DNA of 64,000 bases from Novosphingobium sp. UBA6272 (GCF_002440635.1 NZ_DJUW01000014.1:1-64000); one strand, 5' to 3'. Numbered from the stretch's first letter, positions 42,681-52,302 are shown. Notes: generated from the letters alone by a model not told the origin. Made by a program: numbers and translations.

Positions 42681-44018
42681 ATGTCCACCGACCTCCTCCA
42701 TATCGCCTCCTCCGGGGTCCGCGCCGCCCGCGTGGCGCTGGATGTGACCGCGCAAAACATCGCCAATGCGGGAACGCAGGGCTATGTCCGCCGCTCGGTC
42801 CAATTGAGCGAGCTGGCTTCGGCAGGCGGCTTCAACCGGATCGGCGACCTCTCGTTTTCTGGCGTCCGGGTCGTCGGGATGAGCCGCGCGGTCGACAGCT
42901 TCCGCCAGGCCGAAGTCCGCCGCACCGGGGCCGATGCAGCCCGCGCCGGGGCCGAACTGGGGGCCTACCAGAACGTCGAAGCCGCGCTTGAGCAATCGGG
43001 GCTGTTCTCGGCGATGACCGGGTTCGAAACCGCACTGCAGCAGCTGACCACCGACACCACCGACCCGGCCCTGCGCGCCGCCGCGCTGGAAGCCGCGCGG
43101 ACTCTGACCCGCACCTTCCATCTCGCCAGTGCGTCGCTGGAAACGGCTGCGGAATCGCTCCAGTTTTCCGCCGCCGACGGGGTCGAGCAAGTAAACCGGC
43201 TGGCGGGTGAGCTGGGCCGGGTCAACCTCCAGCTGGCCCGATCGACCCCCGGCACTGCCGACCATGTGATGCTGCTCGATTCTCGCGACAGCCTGCTCGG
43301 GCAGATCTCGGGCTATGCCGATATTGCCACCAGCCTGGCCCCCGATCAGACGGTCCAGGTCCGGATCGGTGGGAGCAGCGGGCCGGTGCTGGTCAGCGGC
43401 GGAGCCACCGACAGCCTCACTATGGCCACCGCTGCCGATGGCACGATTTCGTTCGCAACCAGTGCCGGAGCAATCACCCTCTCGGCCGGATCACTGGCCG
43501 GACAGGGGCAGGGCCTGGTGATGGTCCGCGATAGTCTCACCCAGCTCGATGGCATCGCCGCCAGCTTGATCGCCGCCGCCAACACCGCGCAGACCGCCAA
43601 CACCGCGCTCGACGGCACCCCCGGTCAACCGCTGTTCGGCGGAACCAGCGCGGCGAACATTGTGCTGGGTCTCAATACCGGCGCCGAACTGGCGACGGCC
43701 CCCGCCGGCGCGCTGGCCGGCAGCCGCGATCCTGCCGGGCTTACTGCACTGCGCTCTGCGCTGCGCGGAAATGACATCTCCGGCCAGATCGACGCACTGC
43801 TGTTTCAGGTCTCCAGCGCCACCCAGGGCCGCCAGATCACCTCCGAGGCGCTCGACGCTATCGCCGGTTCGGCCCGGCTTGCACTCGATGCCCAGGCCGG
43901 GGTCAACCTCGATGAGGAGGCGGTCAACCTGGTCCGGTTCCAGCAGGCATTCCAGGCCAGCAGCAAGGCTATCCAGGTCGCGTCCGACCTGTTCGATACC
44001 CTGCTGGCGATCCGTTAG
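42681..44018 (+). CDS. flgK: Flagellar hook-associated protein FlgK
   Basis: A 445-residue hook-filament junction protein. It begins with LLHIASSGVRAARVALDVTAQNIANAGTQGYVRR and ends QAFQASSKAIQVASDLFDTLLAIR, the paired terminal coiled coils. The hypervariable centre is short. Starts 6 bases after flgJ. Its chaperone would be the FlgN encoded at 34528. Confidence 0.94.
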   Translation: MSTDLLHIASSGVRAARVALDVTAQNIANAGTQGYVRRSVQLSELASAGGFNRIGDLSFSGVRVVGMSRAVDSFRQAEVRRTGADAARAGAELGAYQNVEAALEQSGLFSAMTGFETALQQLTTDTTDPALRAAALEAARTLTRTFHLASASLETAAESLQFSAADGVEQVNRLAGELGRVNLQLARSTPGTADHVMLLDSRDSLLGQISGYADIATSLAPDQTVQVRIGGSSGPVLVSGGATDSLTMATAADGTISFATSAGAITLSAGSLAGQGQGLVMVRDSLTQLDGIAASLIAAANTAQTANTALDGTPGQPLFGGTSAANIVLGLNTGAELATAPAGALAGSRDPAGLTALRSALRGNDISGQIDALLFQVSSATQGRQITSEALDAIAGSARLALDAQAGVNLDEEAVNLVRFQQAFQASSKAIQVASDLFDTLLAIR

Positions 44019-44037
44019 CGCGCAAAGGACCAAGCCG

Positions 44038-44949
44038 ATGCCCACAGTCAGCACCCAGGCCTTCTACGACCGCTTCAACCTCGACATGAGCGGCCTGCGC
44101 CGCCGCGCCGATGCCTTGCAGGCGTCAATCGGCAGCGGGCAGCGACTGGGCCGCTCGTCCGACGATCCGGTTGCCGCCTCCCGCCTGCGCATGCTGGGCA
44201 GCAAGGATGCCAGCGCCGCAATCGACCTGACGATCGCAGCCCGTGCCAGTGCCGACCTGATGCTGACCGACAGCACGCTGCAAAGCTTTGCGGATTCGGT
44301 GATCCGGGTGAAGGAACTGGCGACCCAGGCCGCCAACGGCATGCTGACCGCACAGCAGCGCGCCGGGATCGCGACCGAGCTGGAGCAGATTTCCAGCGAG
44401 CTGGTCCGCCTCGCCAACAGCCGCGACAGCGCCGGACACGCGCTGTTCGGCGGAGAGACTTCGGGCGATGCCTATGCGGTCGATGCCCTCGGCAATGTCA
44501 GCTATATTGGCACGGGCAGCGCCGGTGAACTCTCTTTGGGCGAAGGCCAGAAGGTGACCCGCGGGCTGACCGGGCCCGAATTCCTGAGCTTCACCGTCGG
44601 GGCCGTGCCAACCGATCTGTTCGCGGTGGTGAAGGATCTGGCCACAGCGCTGGTTTCCGGCAGCGATCCCGCGCAATCGGCGCGCGACGCCATGGACGCG
44701 CTCGATAGCGGGCTTGAAGCCGTTGCCACCCGCCAGACCGTGGTCGGCACCCGGCTCAACTGGATCGACCTCAATGTCGAGCGCCAGACCCAGATGGCCG
44801 AGCTGCGCAGCCAGGAAGAGGCCGACGTCGGCGGGACCGACCTCAGCCAGGCGGTGTCGCAGCTGCAGCAGACCATGACCATTCTCGAGGCCAGCCAGGC
44901 CAGTTTCGCCCGGCTCGCTTCGCTCAGCCTGTTTGAGATGCTGCGCTGA
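44038..44949 (+). CDS. flgL: Flagellar hook-associated protein FlgL
   Basis: A 303-residue second junction protein related to flagellin. QASIGSGQRLGRSSDDPVAASRLRML at the N-terminus and MTILEASQASFARLASLSLFEMLR at the C-terminus are typical. ATG 44038 has AAGGA upstream. A longer frame overlapping flgK is a composition shadow. Last gene of the flgB operon. Confidence 0.95.
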   Translation: MPTVSTQAFYDRFNLDMSGLRRRADALQASIGSGQRLGRSSDDPVAASRLRMLGSKDASAAIDLTIAARASADLMLTDSTLQSFADSVIRVKELATQAANGMLTAQQRAGIATELEQISSELVRLANSRDSAGHALFGGETSGDAYAVDALGNVSYIGTGSAGELSLGEGQKVTRGLTGPEFLSFTVGAVPTDLFAVVKDLATALVSGSDPAQSARDAMDALDSGLEAVATRQTVVGTRLNWIDLNVERQTQMAELRSQEEADVGGTDLSQAVSQLQQTMTILEASQASFARLASLSLFEMLR

Positions 44950-44989
44950 TCCAGCGCAAGCACCGTTCTGAAGCATAGGGGGCCGCACA

Positions 44990-45853
44990 ATGTACGCCGC
45001 GATCGGCATCGTCATCCTGATTATCATGGTCTTCGGCGGCTTCGCGCTGACCGGCGGCTCGCTCGGCCCGGTGCTCCACGCGATCCCGCACGAGATGCTG
45101 ATCATCGGCGGGGCGGCGTTGGGCGCGCTGGTCACCGGCAACAACCTCCACGGGCTGAAGGGCCTGGGCGGCGGGTTCGTCAAGGTATTCAAGGGCCCGC
45201 GCCACACCAAGCAGGATCACATCGACGCGATCGTGCTGACCACCAAGCTGATGAAGCTGCTGCGCGCCGAAGGCCCGGTCGCGCTTGAAAGCCATGTGAC
45301 CGAGCCGGAGAATTCCGCGATCTTCGCCGAATTCCCGCGCCTGCTGGCCAACAAGCCGCTGACCGACCTGATCTGTGACACCTTGACGTTGATCGTCGTT
45401 TCATCGGGCACGCTCGAAGTCCACGCGGTCGAGGAGGTGATGGACAATGCGATGAAGACTCATTTCCACGAGCTGCACGAGCCGCAGCACGCGATCACCG
45501 GCCTGGCCGACGCGCTGCCCGCGCTGGGGATCGTCGCGGCGGTGCTCGGCGTGGTCAAGACCATGGGCTCGATCGACAAGCCGCCGGCGATCCTGGGCGG
45601 GATGATCGGCTCGGCGCTGGTCGGGACCTTCCTGGGGGTTCTGCTGGCCTATGGCATGGTCGCGCCGATGGCCGGGCGGCTCAAGCAGATCATCGAGGCC
45701 GACGAGCAGATCTTTCATGCGGTCAAACAAGTGGTGATCGCGAGCTTGCACGGCTGGCCGCAGCCGCTGGTGGTGGAAAGCGCACGCTCCGGCCTGGGCC
45801 ACGATTTCCGCCCGGGGCTGAGCGAGTTGCTCGACGCGCTGCGGGGGCGGTGA
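44990..45853 (+). CDS. motA: Flagellar motor stator protein MotA
   Basis: A 287-residue stator subunit with four helices. It begins IGIVILIIMVFGGFALTGGS, has a cytoplasmic loop with the charged segment HTKQDHIDAIVLTTKLMKLLR, and a helix 3-4 pair (ALGIVAAVLGVVKTMG ... GSALVGTFLGVLLAYGMVAPMAGRLK). It is the full-length form, unlike the MotA-like protein at 36162. A long gap (216 bases) with a repeat separates it from motB. Confidence 0.96.
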   Translation: MYAAIGIVILIIMVFGGFALTGGSLGPVLHAIPHEMLIIGGAALGALVTGNNLHGLKGLGGGFVKVFKGPRHTKQDHIDAIVLTTKLMKLLRAEGPVALESHVTEPENSAIFAEFPRLLANKPLTDLICDTLTLIVVSSGTLEVHAVEEVMDNAMKTHFHELHEPQHAITGLADALPALGIVAAVLGVVKTMGSIDKPPAILGGMIGSALVGTFLGVLLAYGMVAPMAGRLKQIIEADEQIFHAVKQVVIASLHGWPQPLVVESARSGLGHDFRPGLSELLDALRGR

Positions 45854-45864
45854 GGGAAATGACT

Positions 45865-46010
45865 CTCGCAAAGGCGCAGAGGCGCCAAGGTGTCGCGCTT
45901 GCGGCAAAGCCGCCTTCCCTTCACAGGCTGCAAATTACTCGTCGTCAGACTAGAGGAGATTCGCCTGCGGCGCGGCGGCGCCTCTTTGCGCCTTTGCGCC
46001 TTTGCGTGAG
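45865..46010. repeat. Inverted repeat in the motA-motB gap
   Basis: CTCGCAAAGGCGCAGAGGCG (from 45865) is inverted near the other end as GGCGCCTCTTTGCGCC and the following TTTGCGCC units to 46010. The right arm carries extra GCGCCTTT units. MotA and MotB genes are normally adjacent or overlapping, so this element appears inserted between them. It is a third repeat family in this window. Confidence 0.75.
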
Positions 46011-46069
46011 AAATTCCTCCTTCTTCCGCGCATCGCTAGCCCTCTCAATTCCAAACAGGGTACCCGGCA

Positions 46070-46915
46070 ATGGCTGCTGAAAAGCCCAAGCGCGGCAAGA
46101 ACGAGCTGCCGACCCCGATCATCGTCAAGAAGGTCACCGTCGTCGCCGCCGGGCATCACGGCGGCGCGTGGAAGGTAGCCTATGCCGACTTTGTTACCGC
46201 GATGATGGCGTTCTTCCTGCTGCTGTGGCTGCTCGGCGCGACCACGGAGAAGCAGCGCAAGGGCATCGCCGACTATTTCACCCCAACCCTGGTCAAGCTG
46301 AAGCAGGAAAGCGCCGGATCAAACGGGATGCTGGGCGGATCATCGATCACCGATGCCGACAGCTATCCCAACCGCGCCGGGCAGACCGGCAACCGCGCGA
46401 TGACCATCCCGCGCGACACCACTGGCGGCCCGAAGGAAGGCGGCGAGCGGATCAAGAAGGTCCAGGCGATGAAGGACCGGCTTGCGGCGAAGCTGGAATC
46501 CAACCCGCGCCTGGCTCGCCTCGCCAAGCAGGTGCGGATGGTCGATACCACTGAGGGAATCCGGATCGACCTGGTCGACGATGCTGATTTCTCGATGTTC
46601 CAGCTCGGCACTACGGTGCTGACCCCCGATGCCTCCGCGCTGCTCGAGGCGATTGCCGGAATGCTCAGCGGCGAACTCGGCGGAATCTCGATCCGCGGCC
46701 ATACCGATGCCTTGCCGTGGAACGGCGGTGCGGGCGCGAACAACTGGTCGCTCTCGGCCGGCCGCGCCGAAGCGACCCGCCAGGCCCTGATCGGCCGCGG
46801 GATCGGCGAGAACCGCTTCCGCAAGATCGAAGGCGTGGCCGATCGCGAACCGCTGATCCAGGCCAACCCGCAGGACCCCCGGAACCGGCGGATATCTATT
46901 CTGCTGATGCGTTAG
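46070..46915 (+). CDS. motB: Flagellar motor stator protein MotB
   Basis: A 281-residue stator subunit. After a cytoplasmic tail, the helix VAYADFVTAMMAFFLLLWLL contains the proton-binding Asp40. The OmpA-like peptidoglycan-binding domain includes ISIRGHTDALPW and NRRISILLMR at the very end. Its stop codon overlaps the stop of the convergent membrane-protein gene. Confidence 0.96.
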   Translation: MAAEKPKRGKNELPTPIIVKKVTVVAAGHHGGAWKVAYADFVTAMMAFFLLLWLLGATTEKQRKGIADYFTPTLVKLKQESAGSNGMLGGSSITDADSYPNRAGQTGNRAMTIPRDTTGGPKEGGERIKKVQAMKDRLAAKLESNPRLARLAKQVRMVDTTEGIRIDLVDDADFSMFQLGTTVLTPDASALLEAIAGMLSGELGGISIRGHTDALPWNGGAGANNWSLSAGRAEATRQALIGRGIGENRFRKIEGVADREPLIQANPQDPRNRRISILLMR

Positions 46916-47442
46916 CGGGCTTCTCCCTTTCGCCAAGCGGCCAGATCGCGCGCCATCGACGATTGGCGAAAGCCCTGGCCGGCCAGCATGCGGCGGAAAT
47001 CGGCCTTGTTGTCGAAGTGCTGCAACTGTCGGTGGTAATAGTTGATGTATTCCAGCAAAGCCAGAACCGCGCAGCCTGTCGCCACCCAGCGATCAGCCAT
47101 TCCAAGCGCCAGGCCGGGCAGTATCCAGCTGGCCAGCATCGCCGCGCAGCCCAGCAAGGTCAGGATCAGGGCAGGCCATTGCGAGCGGGCCAGCAGCCGC
47201 ATCAGGCCCGGCCATTCGTCCGCTTCCTGTTTCAACAACCTGACCTTGCCGCGCCAATAGAGCGCCCCGATTACCAGCAGTACGACCATCGCCGCCATCG
47301 GCAACAAACCTACCCAACTGACCTTGCCCTTGCTCAGCAGCAAGGCCACCAGCGGCAAGATCACCGCATTTCCTGCCTCCATCTTCCAATAGGGCTCCAG
47401 CCGCGCCAGCAGGTCACTGCGGGTCCGGTTGTCCGCTTTCAT
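46912..47442 (-). CDS. Membrane protein of unknown function
   Basis: About 176 residues with four hydrophobic segments (AGNAVILPLVALLL, VGLLPMAAMVVLLVIGALYW, WPALILTLLGCAAMLASWIL, DRWVATGCAVLALLEYINYY) and a basic C-terminal tail. No family recognised. The ATG at 47442 was used; a GTG at 47460, just after the glpK stop, is also possible, and neither has a strong ribosome binding site. It follows glpK by under 25 bases and may be cotranscribed with it. Confidence 0.7.
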   Translation of the reverse strand: MKADNRTRSDLLARLEPYWKMEAGNAVILPLVALLLSKGKVSWVGLLPMAAMVVLLVIGALYWRGKVRLLKQEADEWPGLMRLLARSQWPALILTLLGCAAMLASWILPGLALGMADRWVATGCAVLALLEYINYYHRQLQHFDNKADFRRMLAGQGFRQSSMARDLAAWRKGEAR

Positions 47443-47464
47443 ATCGAATTTCTTTGCCACCTGC

Positions 47465-48946
47465 TTAGTCGACCCAATCCCTACTCCGCGCCACCGCCTT
47501 GTTCCACTTGCCGTAAAGCGCGGCGCGGCGGTCTTCGGACATGGTCGGGGTCCAGCGCTTGTCCTCGCCCCAGTTGGCCGTGATGTCGGCCGGGCTGGCC
47601 CAATAGCCGACCGCCAGGCCCGCGGCATAGGCGGCGCCGAGCGCGGTGGTTTCGATCACCTTGGGGCGAACCACCGGCACGCCGAGCAGGTCCGACTGGA
47701 ACTGCATCAGCAGTTCATTGACCACCATGCCGCCATCGCTGCGCAGTTCGGTGATCGCAACACCGCTGTCGGCGGTCATCGCATCAAGCACCTCGCGGAC
47801 CTGGAACGCGGTCGCCTCGAGCACCGCGCGGGCGAGGTGGCCCTTGCTCGCAAACCGGGTCAGCCCGGCGATCACCCCCCGCGCGCTGGCATCCCAGTGC
47901 GGGGCATAGAGGCCCGAGAAGGCCGGCACGAAATAGACGTCGCCATTGTCCTCGACGCTGGCGGCCAGCGCCTCGATCTCGCTGGCGTTGGCGATCAGCC
48001 CCAGGTTATCGCGCAGCCACTGGACCAGCGCGCCCGAGATCGAGATTGAGCCTTCCAGCGCATAGACCGCCGGGGCCGGACCCAGCTTGTAGCCCAAGGT
48101 GGTCAGCAGTCCGGCACGCGAGTGGAAAGGCTGTTCGCCGGTGTTCATCAGCATGAAGCAGCCGGTGCCATAGGTGTTCTTGGCCTCACCAGGGGCCAGA
48201 CAGGCCTGACCGAACAGCGCGGCCTGCTGATCGCCCAGGATCCCGGCCAGCGGCACCCCTTCGAGGACGGAATGGCACGCGCCATAAACTTCGCTCGATG
48301 AGAGGATTTGCGGCAGGCAGGCGCGCGGAATGCCGAACTGGGCGAGCAGGTCGTCATTCCAGTCAAGCGTTTCCAGATCCATCAGCTGGGTGCGTGAGGC
48401 ATTGGTTACGTCGGTGACATGCCGCCCGGTCAGGTTCCAGGCGAGCCAGGTATCGATCGTGCCGAACAGCAATTGCCCGGCTTCGGCCCCGGCCCGTGCG
48501 CCGGGGACATTGTCGAGCAGCCAGCGCAGCTTGAGGCCCGAGAAATAGGTTGCCAGCGGCAGCCCGGTCTGGGCCCGGAAGCGGTCCTGCCCGCCCTGCC
48601 CCTCGAACTCGGTCACCAGCCGCTCGGTCCGGGTGTCCATCCAGACCAGGGCATTGTGCACCGGCTTGCCGCTGGCCTTGTCCCACAGCAGTGTGGTTTC
48701 GCGCTGGTTGGTGATTCCCACGGCGGCAAGATCGTGCGCGGCAAGATCGGCCTTGGCCAGCGCGGCGCCGATCACCTCGCGGGTATTGGTCCAGATTTCG
48801 ATTGGATCATGCTCGACCCAGCCGGGCTGCGGCATGATCTGGGCGTGTTCCTTCTGCGCCACCGATACTATCCGCCCGCCCGCATCGAAGACGATGAAAC
48901 GCGTGCTGGTGGTGCCCTGGTCGATCGCGCCGATATAGCCTGCCAT
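47465..48946 (-). CDS. glpK: Glycerol kinase
   Basis: A 493-residue FGGY-family kinase that phosphorylates glycerol to glycerol 3-phosphate. [17 protein letters not shown] is the N-terminal phosphate motif, and [14 protein letters not shown] and [19 protein letters not shown] are conserved GlpK blocks. It interrupts the flagellar island, and no glpF or glpD is adjacent. Together with gpsA at 7.2 kb it gives a second route to glycerol 3-phosphate. Confidence 0.97.
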   Translation of the reverse strand: MAGYIGAIDQGTTSTRFIVFDAGGRIVSVAQKEHAQIMPQPGWVEHDPIEIWTNTREVIGAALAKADLAAHDLAAVGITNQRETTLLWDKASGKPVHNALVWMDTRTERLVTEFEGQGGQDRFRAQTGLPLATYFSGLKLRWLLDNVPGARAGAEAGQLLFGTIDTWLAWNLTGRHVTDVTNASRTQLMDLETLDWNDDLLAQFGIPRACLPQILSSSEVYGACHSVLEGVPLAGILGDQQAALFGQACLAPGEAKNTYGTGCFMLMNTGEQPFHSRAGLLTTLGYKLGPAPAVYALEGSISISGALVQWLRDNLGLIANASEIEALAASVEDNGDVYFVPAFSGLYAPHWDASARGVIAGLTRFASKGHLARAVLEATAFQVREVLDAMTADSGVAITELRSDGGMVVNELLMQFQSDLLGVPVVRPKVIETTALGAAYAAGLAVGYWASPADITANWGEDKRWTPTMSEDRRAALYGKWNKAVARSRDWVD

Positions 48947-49065
48947 GGTGTAGTCCGTCTCCCCTTTGCACCCGCTATGGCATGGCCGCCGGGCGCTTCA
49001 CAATCCGCCTTTTTCGCAACCAGCGATAGCTTGCCAAGATCGACCGTTGCGGCAAGGATGGGGTA

Positions 49066-50478
49066 ATGGATCGCAAGCGGAATTCTTGGAGCATGCGCGC
49101 TGCGCTCCCGCTCGCCGCGGCGCTGCTGGGCGTGTTCCCTGCCAGCGGCCTCTTCGCGCAAAGCCAGACGGATTCCCGCGCGGCGACCAAGGCCGGAACG
49201 GTCGCGCCGGTCGCGGTGACTCCGCCGCCGCGGATCGAGACAAGGCCGGCCGCGCCTGCGCCAGTCACGGTCGAATCCAAACCGGTAACGCCTGCTTCCA
49301 AACTCAAGCCCAATCTCAAGGTCCAGCTTTCCGCCGATGGGCAGACGATCTACCTGGTTGGCATGATCCTCGACGGATCGTTCCACCGCTTTGACGAGGT
49401 GCTGCGCGGTGCGCCCAAGGCGAGGCGGGTGCATCTGTCTTCGTCGGGCGGATACACGATCGAGGCCCGGCTGATCGCCGCCTTGGTGCGCAAGCGCAAG
49501 CTCGATACCTATGTTGAATACTATTGCGCTTCGGCCTGCACCCAGATCTTCGCCGCCGGGCGCGAGCGGGTGCTCGGCCCACATGGAGAACTCGGCTTTC
49601 ATCAGGCGATCTCGATCGATCCCGCATCGGCGGTGAAGAGCCTGCGCCCGGTGACCGACCGCAAGCTGACCTCGACAACGGTGTTCGGGGTCAACGGTAA
49701 CGATACCCTGCGACTCGCTTACGAACTGGCCGGAGTTGACCAGGCCTTCATCGACAAAGCGCTCAGCTATGGCCACGCAAACATGTGGCGGCCGGGAACC
49801 GAGGAGATGATCGCGGCGCGGATCGTCACCCGCCGCGCCGAACGCGCGGAGCTACCAGGTCCGCCCGGTGGCAGCGGCACGCGCGATGAGATTCGCGCAG
49901 GGCTGCTGCAGGATCCGCTGTGGCGCGCGGCACTGGCGCGGCTGCCCAAGACCACCGAGGCGGCGCTCGACGATGTCTGGCGCTCGGCCAACAGCGGCTA
50001 CAATCTGACCCAGGCCAGAGAGAACGGACGTACCAAGCTGGTCGTCACCGGCACCCACGCCATGGCCCGCGCGCCCGACGCGCTGCTCGAACGCGCGTTG
50101 CTGCTCCATGCCGGGCTGGCCAAGACCCAGCGCGAACTGGGCTATCCCGCCTGCCGGCTGGAACCGGGCGACATGCCTGAAACCAGCGAGCCCGGCGATC
50201 TTGCCTTCATGCGCGACGAAGATGCGTTGCTGATCGACTTCCTGATGACCGAGGCATGGGTTCCGGCAATCGAGAAGTCTGAAGCGATGCGGATCTTCTC
50301 TCGTGAGGTGCTGCCCAAGATGACCTGGGCCTATCGATCGGGCTACAAGTCAGGCAAGCAGGCGGATTGCCGGATCGGCTTCATCACTTTCGAGACGATC
50401 GATGCCCTGCCCAAGAAAAAGCGGCTTACGGCTTACCGCGCTTTGCTTTCGATGCCGGGATGGGAGGACGCCGAATAG
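49066..50478 (+). CDS. Secreted ClpP-fold protein (COG3904-like)
   Basis: A 470-residue exported protein with a signal peptide (RAALPLAAALLGVFPASGLFA), a Pro/Ala-rich stretch, then a ClpP/SppA-like fold. HLSSSGGYTIEARLIA is the oxyanion loop, CASACTQIFAAG holds the probable nucleophile Ser156, and ELGFHQ gives His179 as the probable general base. This pattern fits predicted periplasmic proteins of the COG3904 kind. A protease role is inferred from the fold; none is shown. The C-terminal half (260-470) has no recognised domain. Its end overlaps the convergent next gene by 53 bases. Confidence 0.78.
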   Translation: MDRKRNSWSMRAALPLAAALLGVFPASGLFAQSQTDSRAATKAGTVAPVAVTPPPRIETRPAAPAPVTVESKPVTPASKLKPNLKVQLSADGQTIYLVGMILDGSFHRFDEVLRGAPKARRVHLSSSGGYTIEARLIAALVRKRKLDTYVEYYCASACTQIFAAGRERVLGPHGELGFHQAISIDPASAVKSLRPVTDRKLTSTTVFGVNGNDTLRLAYELAGVDQAFIDKALSYGHANMWRPGTEEMIAARIVTRRAERAELPGPPGGSGTRDEIRAGLLQDPLWRAALARLPKTTEAALDDVWRSANSGYNLTQARENGRTKLVVTGTHAMARAPDALLERALLLHAGLAKTQRELGYPACRLEPGDMPETSEPGDLAFMRDEDALLIDFLMTEAWVPAIEKSEAMRIFSREVLPKMTWAYRSGYKSGKQADCRIGFITFETIDALPKKKRLTAYRALLSMPGWEDAE

Positions 50479-51103
50479 GCTGGCGACCGGTGCCACCGAA
50501 GGAATTGAAGCGGCGCTGCGATTCGGCCTTGAGCATCATCGTTTCGATGTAGAAACCGGCCAGGGCAAACTGCGCTTCATTGGCCTTGTCCCAGCCCTTG
50601 GCTTTCAACTGCTCTTTCAGCCGCGCCTGATCGGCCGCCGAAAGTCTGCTCTTGCCAGCCAGGGCTGGCAGGTTGTCGCGGTAGAATTCACCGAGCGGGC
50701 TGGCGGGAAAGCCGATCGCCTCCATCGCCTGCGCCAGCGCATCATGCATGATCGCGGTTAAAGCATAGTCGGTGGCAGAAAACGAACGACCGATCGACCA
50801 GTTATAACGGGCCAGACATTTCTGGTGCGCTTCCTCGATCAGCCGGTCGACCCCCTGCACATTCTTCGAAGTCTTACGGAAGGAGCCGCCATCGACAATC
50901 TCGCGGGCGATCAGCAGCAGTGAAATCTCGCGGTCTTCGTCAGACAGGGAATCATAGACGCAGCTGACCGAATTGGCGGGAAGCGCCTTGGCAACGGCCG
51001 GGGCCGTAGCGGTCACCGGCGCGGGCGCACCCTGCGCGAAGGCGGATCCGCTTGCCACTGCGGCAAGGCCTGACAAAACAAGGGAAAGGCTCCGCTGCAC
51101 CAT
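50426..51103 (-). CDS. Secreted hypothetical protein
   Basis: A 225-residue exported protein: signal peptide VLSGLAAVASGSAFA, then a helical domain with conserved-looking Cys residues (SVSCVYDSL and HQKCLARYNW). No family recognised. Start at 51103 (MVQRSLSLVL) places the signal peptide correctly. It ends within the 3' end of the convergent COG3904-like gene. It lies downstream of fliC but behind a strong terminator. Confidence 0.72.
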   Translation of the reverse strand: MVQRSLSLVLSGLAAVASGSAFAQGAPAPVTATAPAVAKALPANSVSCVYDSLSDEDREISLLLIAREIVDGGSFRKTSKNVQGVDRLIEEAHQKCLARYNWSIGRSFSATDYALTAIMHDALAQAMEAIGFPASPLGEFYRDNLPALAGKSRLSAADQARLKEQLKAKGWDKANEAQFALAGFYIETMMLKAESQRRFNSFGGTGRQPIRRPPIPASKAKRGKP

Positions 51104-51153
51104 GGCGCCAATCTGCCCGCGGCCCCGCCGCTTGTCGAGGGGGCAGCGCAAGC

Positions 51154-51186
51154 AAAAGGGCCCGGCGATCCGAAGATCGCCGGGCC
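51154..51186 (-). terminator. Rho-independent terminator of flagellin gene
   Basis: Perfect 12 bp stem (51159-51170 with 51175-51186) with a TTCG tetraloop on the minus strand, followed by CTTTT. It starts 36 bases after the fliC stop. UUCG loops are very stable and common in terminators. Confidence 0.93.
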
Positions 51187-51221
51187 GCGCCTGGAAGGGG
51201 TCAGGCGTTGGGTAACTGCAT

Positions 51222-52049
51222 TTAGCGCAGCAGCGACAGGACGTTCTGCTGGCTCTGGTTGGCCTGGGCGATCATCGCGGTCGAAGCCTGCGAGAGAATC
51301 TGGGCCTTGGCCATCGCGGTCGTTTCGGCCGAATAGTCGGCATCCTCGATCCGGCTGCGCGCGTCGGACAGGTTGGTGGCATTGCTGGTCAGGTTGTTGA
51401 CCACCGATTCCAGCCGGTTCTGTCCGGCACCCAGCGAGGCTCGGGCGCTCGAGATCGAATCGAGTTCGGTGTCGAGCGTGCCGAGCAGGGTGTTGGCCGC
51501 CGCCGCGGTGGAGACGTCATAGGAACCTGCCGCGCCGCCGCTGGCCGCCAGCGTGGTCAGGTCAGCCATGGTCAGGTCGACCGTGTCCGCACCATTCGCG
51601 CCGGTCTGCACCGTGACAGTGGCGGTGGTGCCATCGAACATGGCAACGCCGTTGAACTTGCTGTTGGTGATGACCTGATCGATCTGCGCGGTAAGTTCAT
51701 CGACTTCGGTCTGCATATAGGCGCGGTCAGTGGTGTCCTGGTAAGTGCCCGAGGCCGACTGGACCGCCAGTTCGCGGACCCGCTGAAGCATGTTGGTAAC
51801 TTCGGTGAGCGACCCTTCGGCGGTCTGCGCCAGGGCGATCCCGTCGTTCGAGTTGCGAATCGCCTGGTTCATGCCGCGAACCTGAGCGGTCATGCTGGTG
51901 GCGATTGCCATGCCGGCGGCATCGTCCTTGGCGCTGTTGAGGCGCTTGCCGGTCGACAGGCGCTCCATCGCGCTGCCCAGCATCTTGTTGGCGGAATTCG
52001 AGGCATTGGCAGCGCGGATCGCGCTAATGTTGGTGTTGATAACAGCCAT
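51222..52049 (-). CDS. fliC: Flagellin, short form
   Basis: A 275-residue flagellin. N-terminal [31 protein letters not shown] and C-terminal [24 protein letters not shown] are the conserved D0/D1 segments. The variable D2/D3 region is almost absent, as in small alphaproteobacterial flagellins. GGGAG lies before the ATG. It ends at a strong terminator. A sigma-28-like promoter is at 52117-52143. Only one flagellin gene is seen; fliD and fliS are not in the window. Confidence 0.96.
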   Translation of the reverse strand: MAVINTNISAIRAANASNSANKMLGSAMERLSTGKRLNSAKDDAAGMAIATSMTAQVRGMNQAIRNSNDGIALAQTAEGSLTEVTNMLQRVRELAVQSASGTYQDTTDRAYMQTEVDELTAQIDQVITNSKFNGVAMFDGTTATVTVQTGANGADTVDLTMADLTTLAASGGAAGSYDVSTAAAANTLLGTLDTELDSISSARASLGAGQNRLESVVNNLTSNATNLSDARSRIEDADYSAETTAMAKAQILSQASTAMIAQANQSQQNVLSLLR

Positions 52050-52116
52050 GTGTGACTCCCGTGGATAGTCCCGTGTCGCAAGCCGTCCGGACCATCCGGG
52101 GCGGCTGCCACAGGGA

Positions 52117-52143
52117 AGAGCGACGGGAACGGCGCAAAGTTAA
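52117..52143 (-). promoter_or_regulatory. Candidate FliA (sigma-28) promoter of fliC
   Basis: On the minus strand TTAACTTT, an 11-base spacer and GTCGCTCT; the -35 matches TAAAGTTT at 6 of 8 positions. The flgM upstream region has the same TTAA-N15-G(T/C)CG layout. Predicted leader of about 60 bases. Confidence 0.45.
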
Positions 52144-52169
52144 GGGTGGGGGAGATTTGGTCTGGTGCA

Positions 52170-52302
52170 CCAATCGCATCCGCGATTGGCTTGACCTGGC
52201 CGGCCCGCTCCCCCGGCCCAACCACCCCAAGGGTACCATGCAACGGGTGGTTGGGCCGGGGGAGCGGGCCGGCCAGGTCGGGAAAAGCCGGACGGCTTTT
52301 CC
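52170..52302. repeat. Cluster of three strong palindromes between fliC and flbD
   Basis: (a) CCAATCGC / GCGATTGG at 52170-52189, loop of 4. (b) A perfect 35 bp inverted repeat, arms 52193-52227 and 52245-52279, loop of 17. (c) GGAAAAGCCG / CGGCTTTTCC at 52281-52302, loop of 2. All lie upstream of the candidate fliC promoter and before the flbD start. Element b is the strongest palindrome in the window. Confidence 0.85.
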
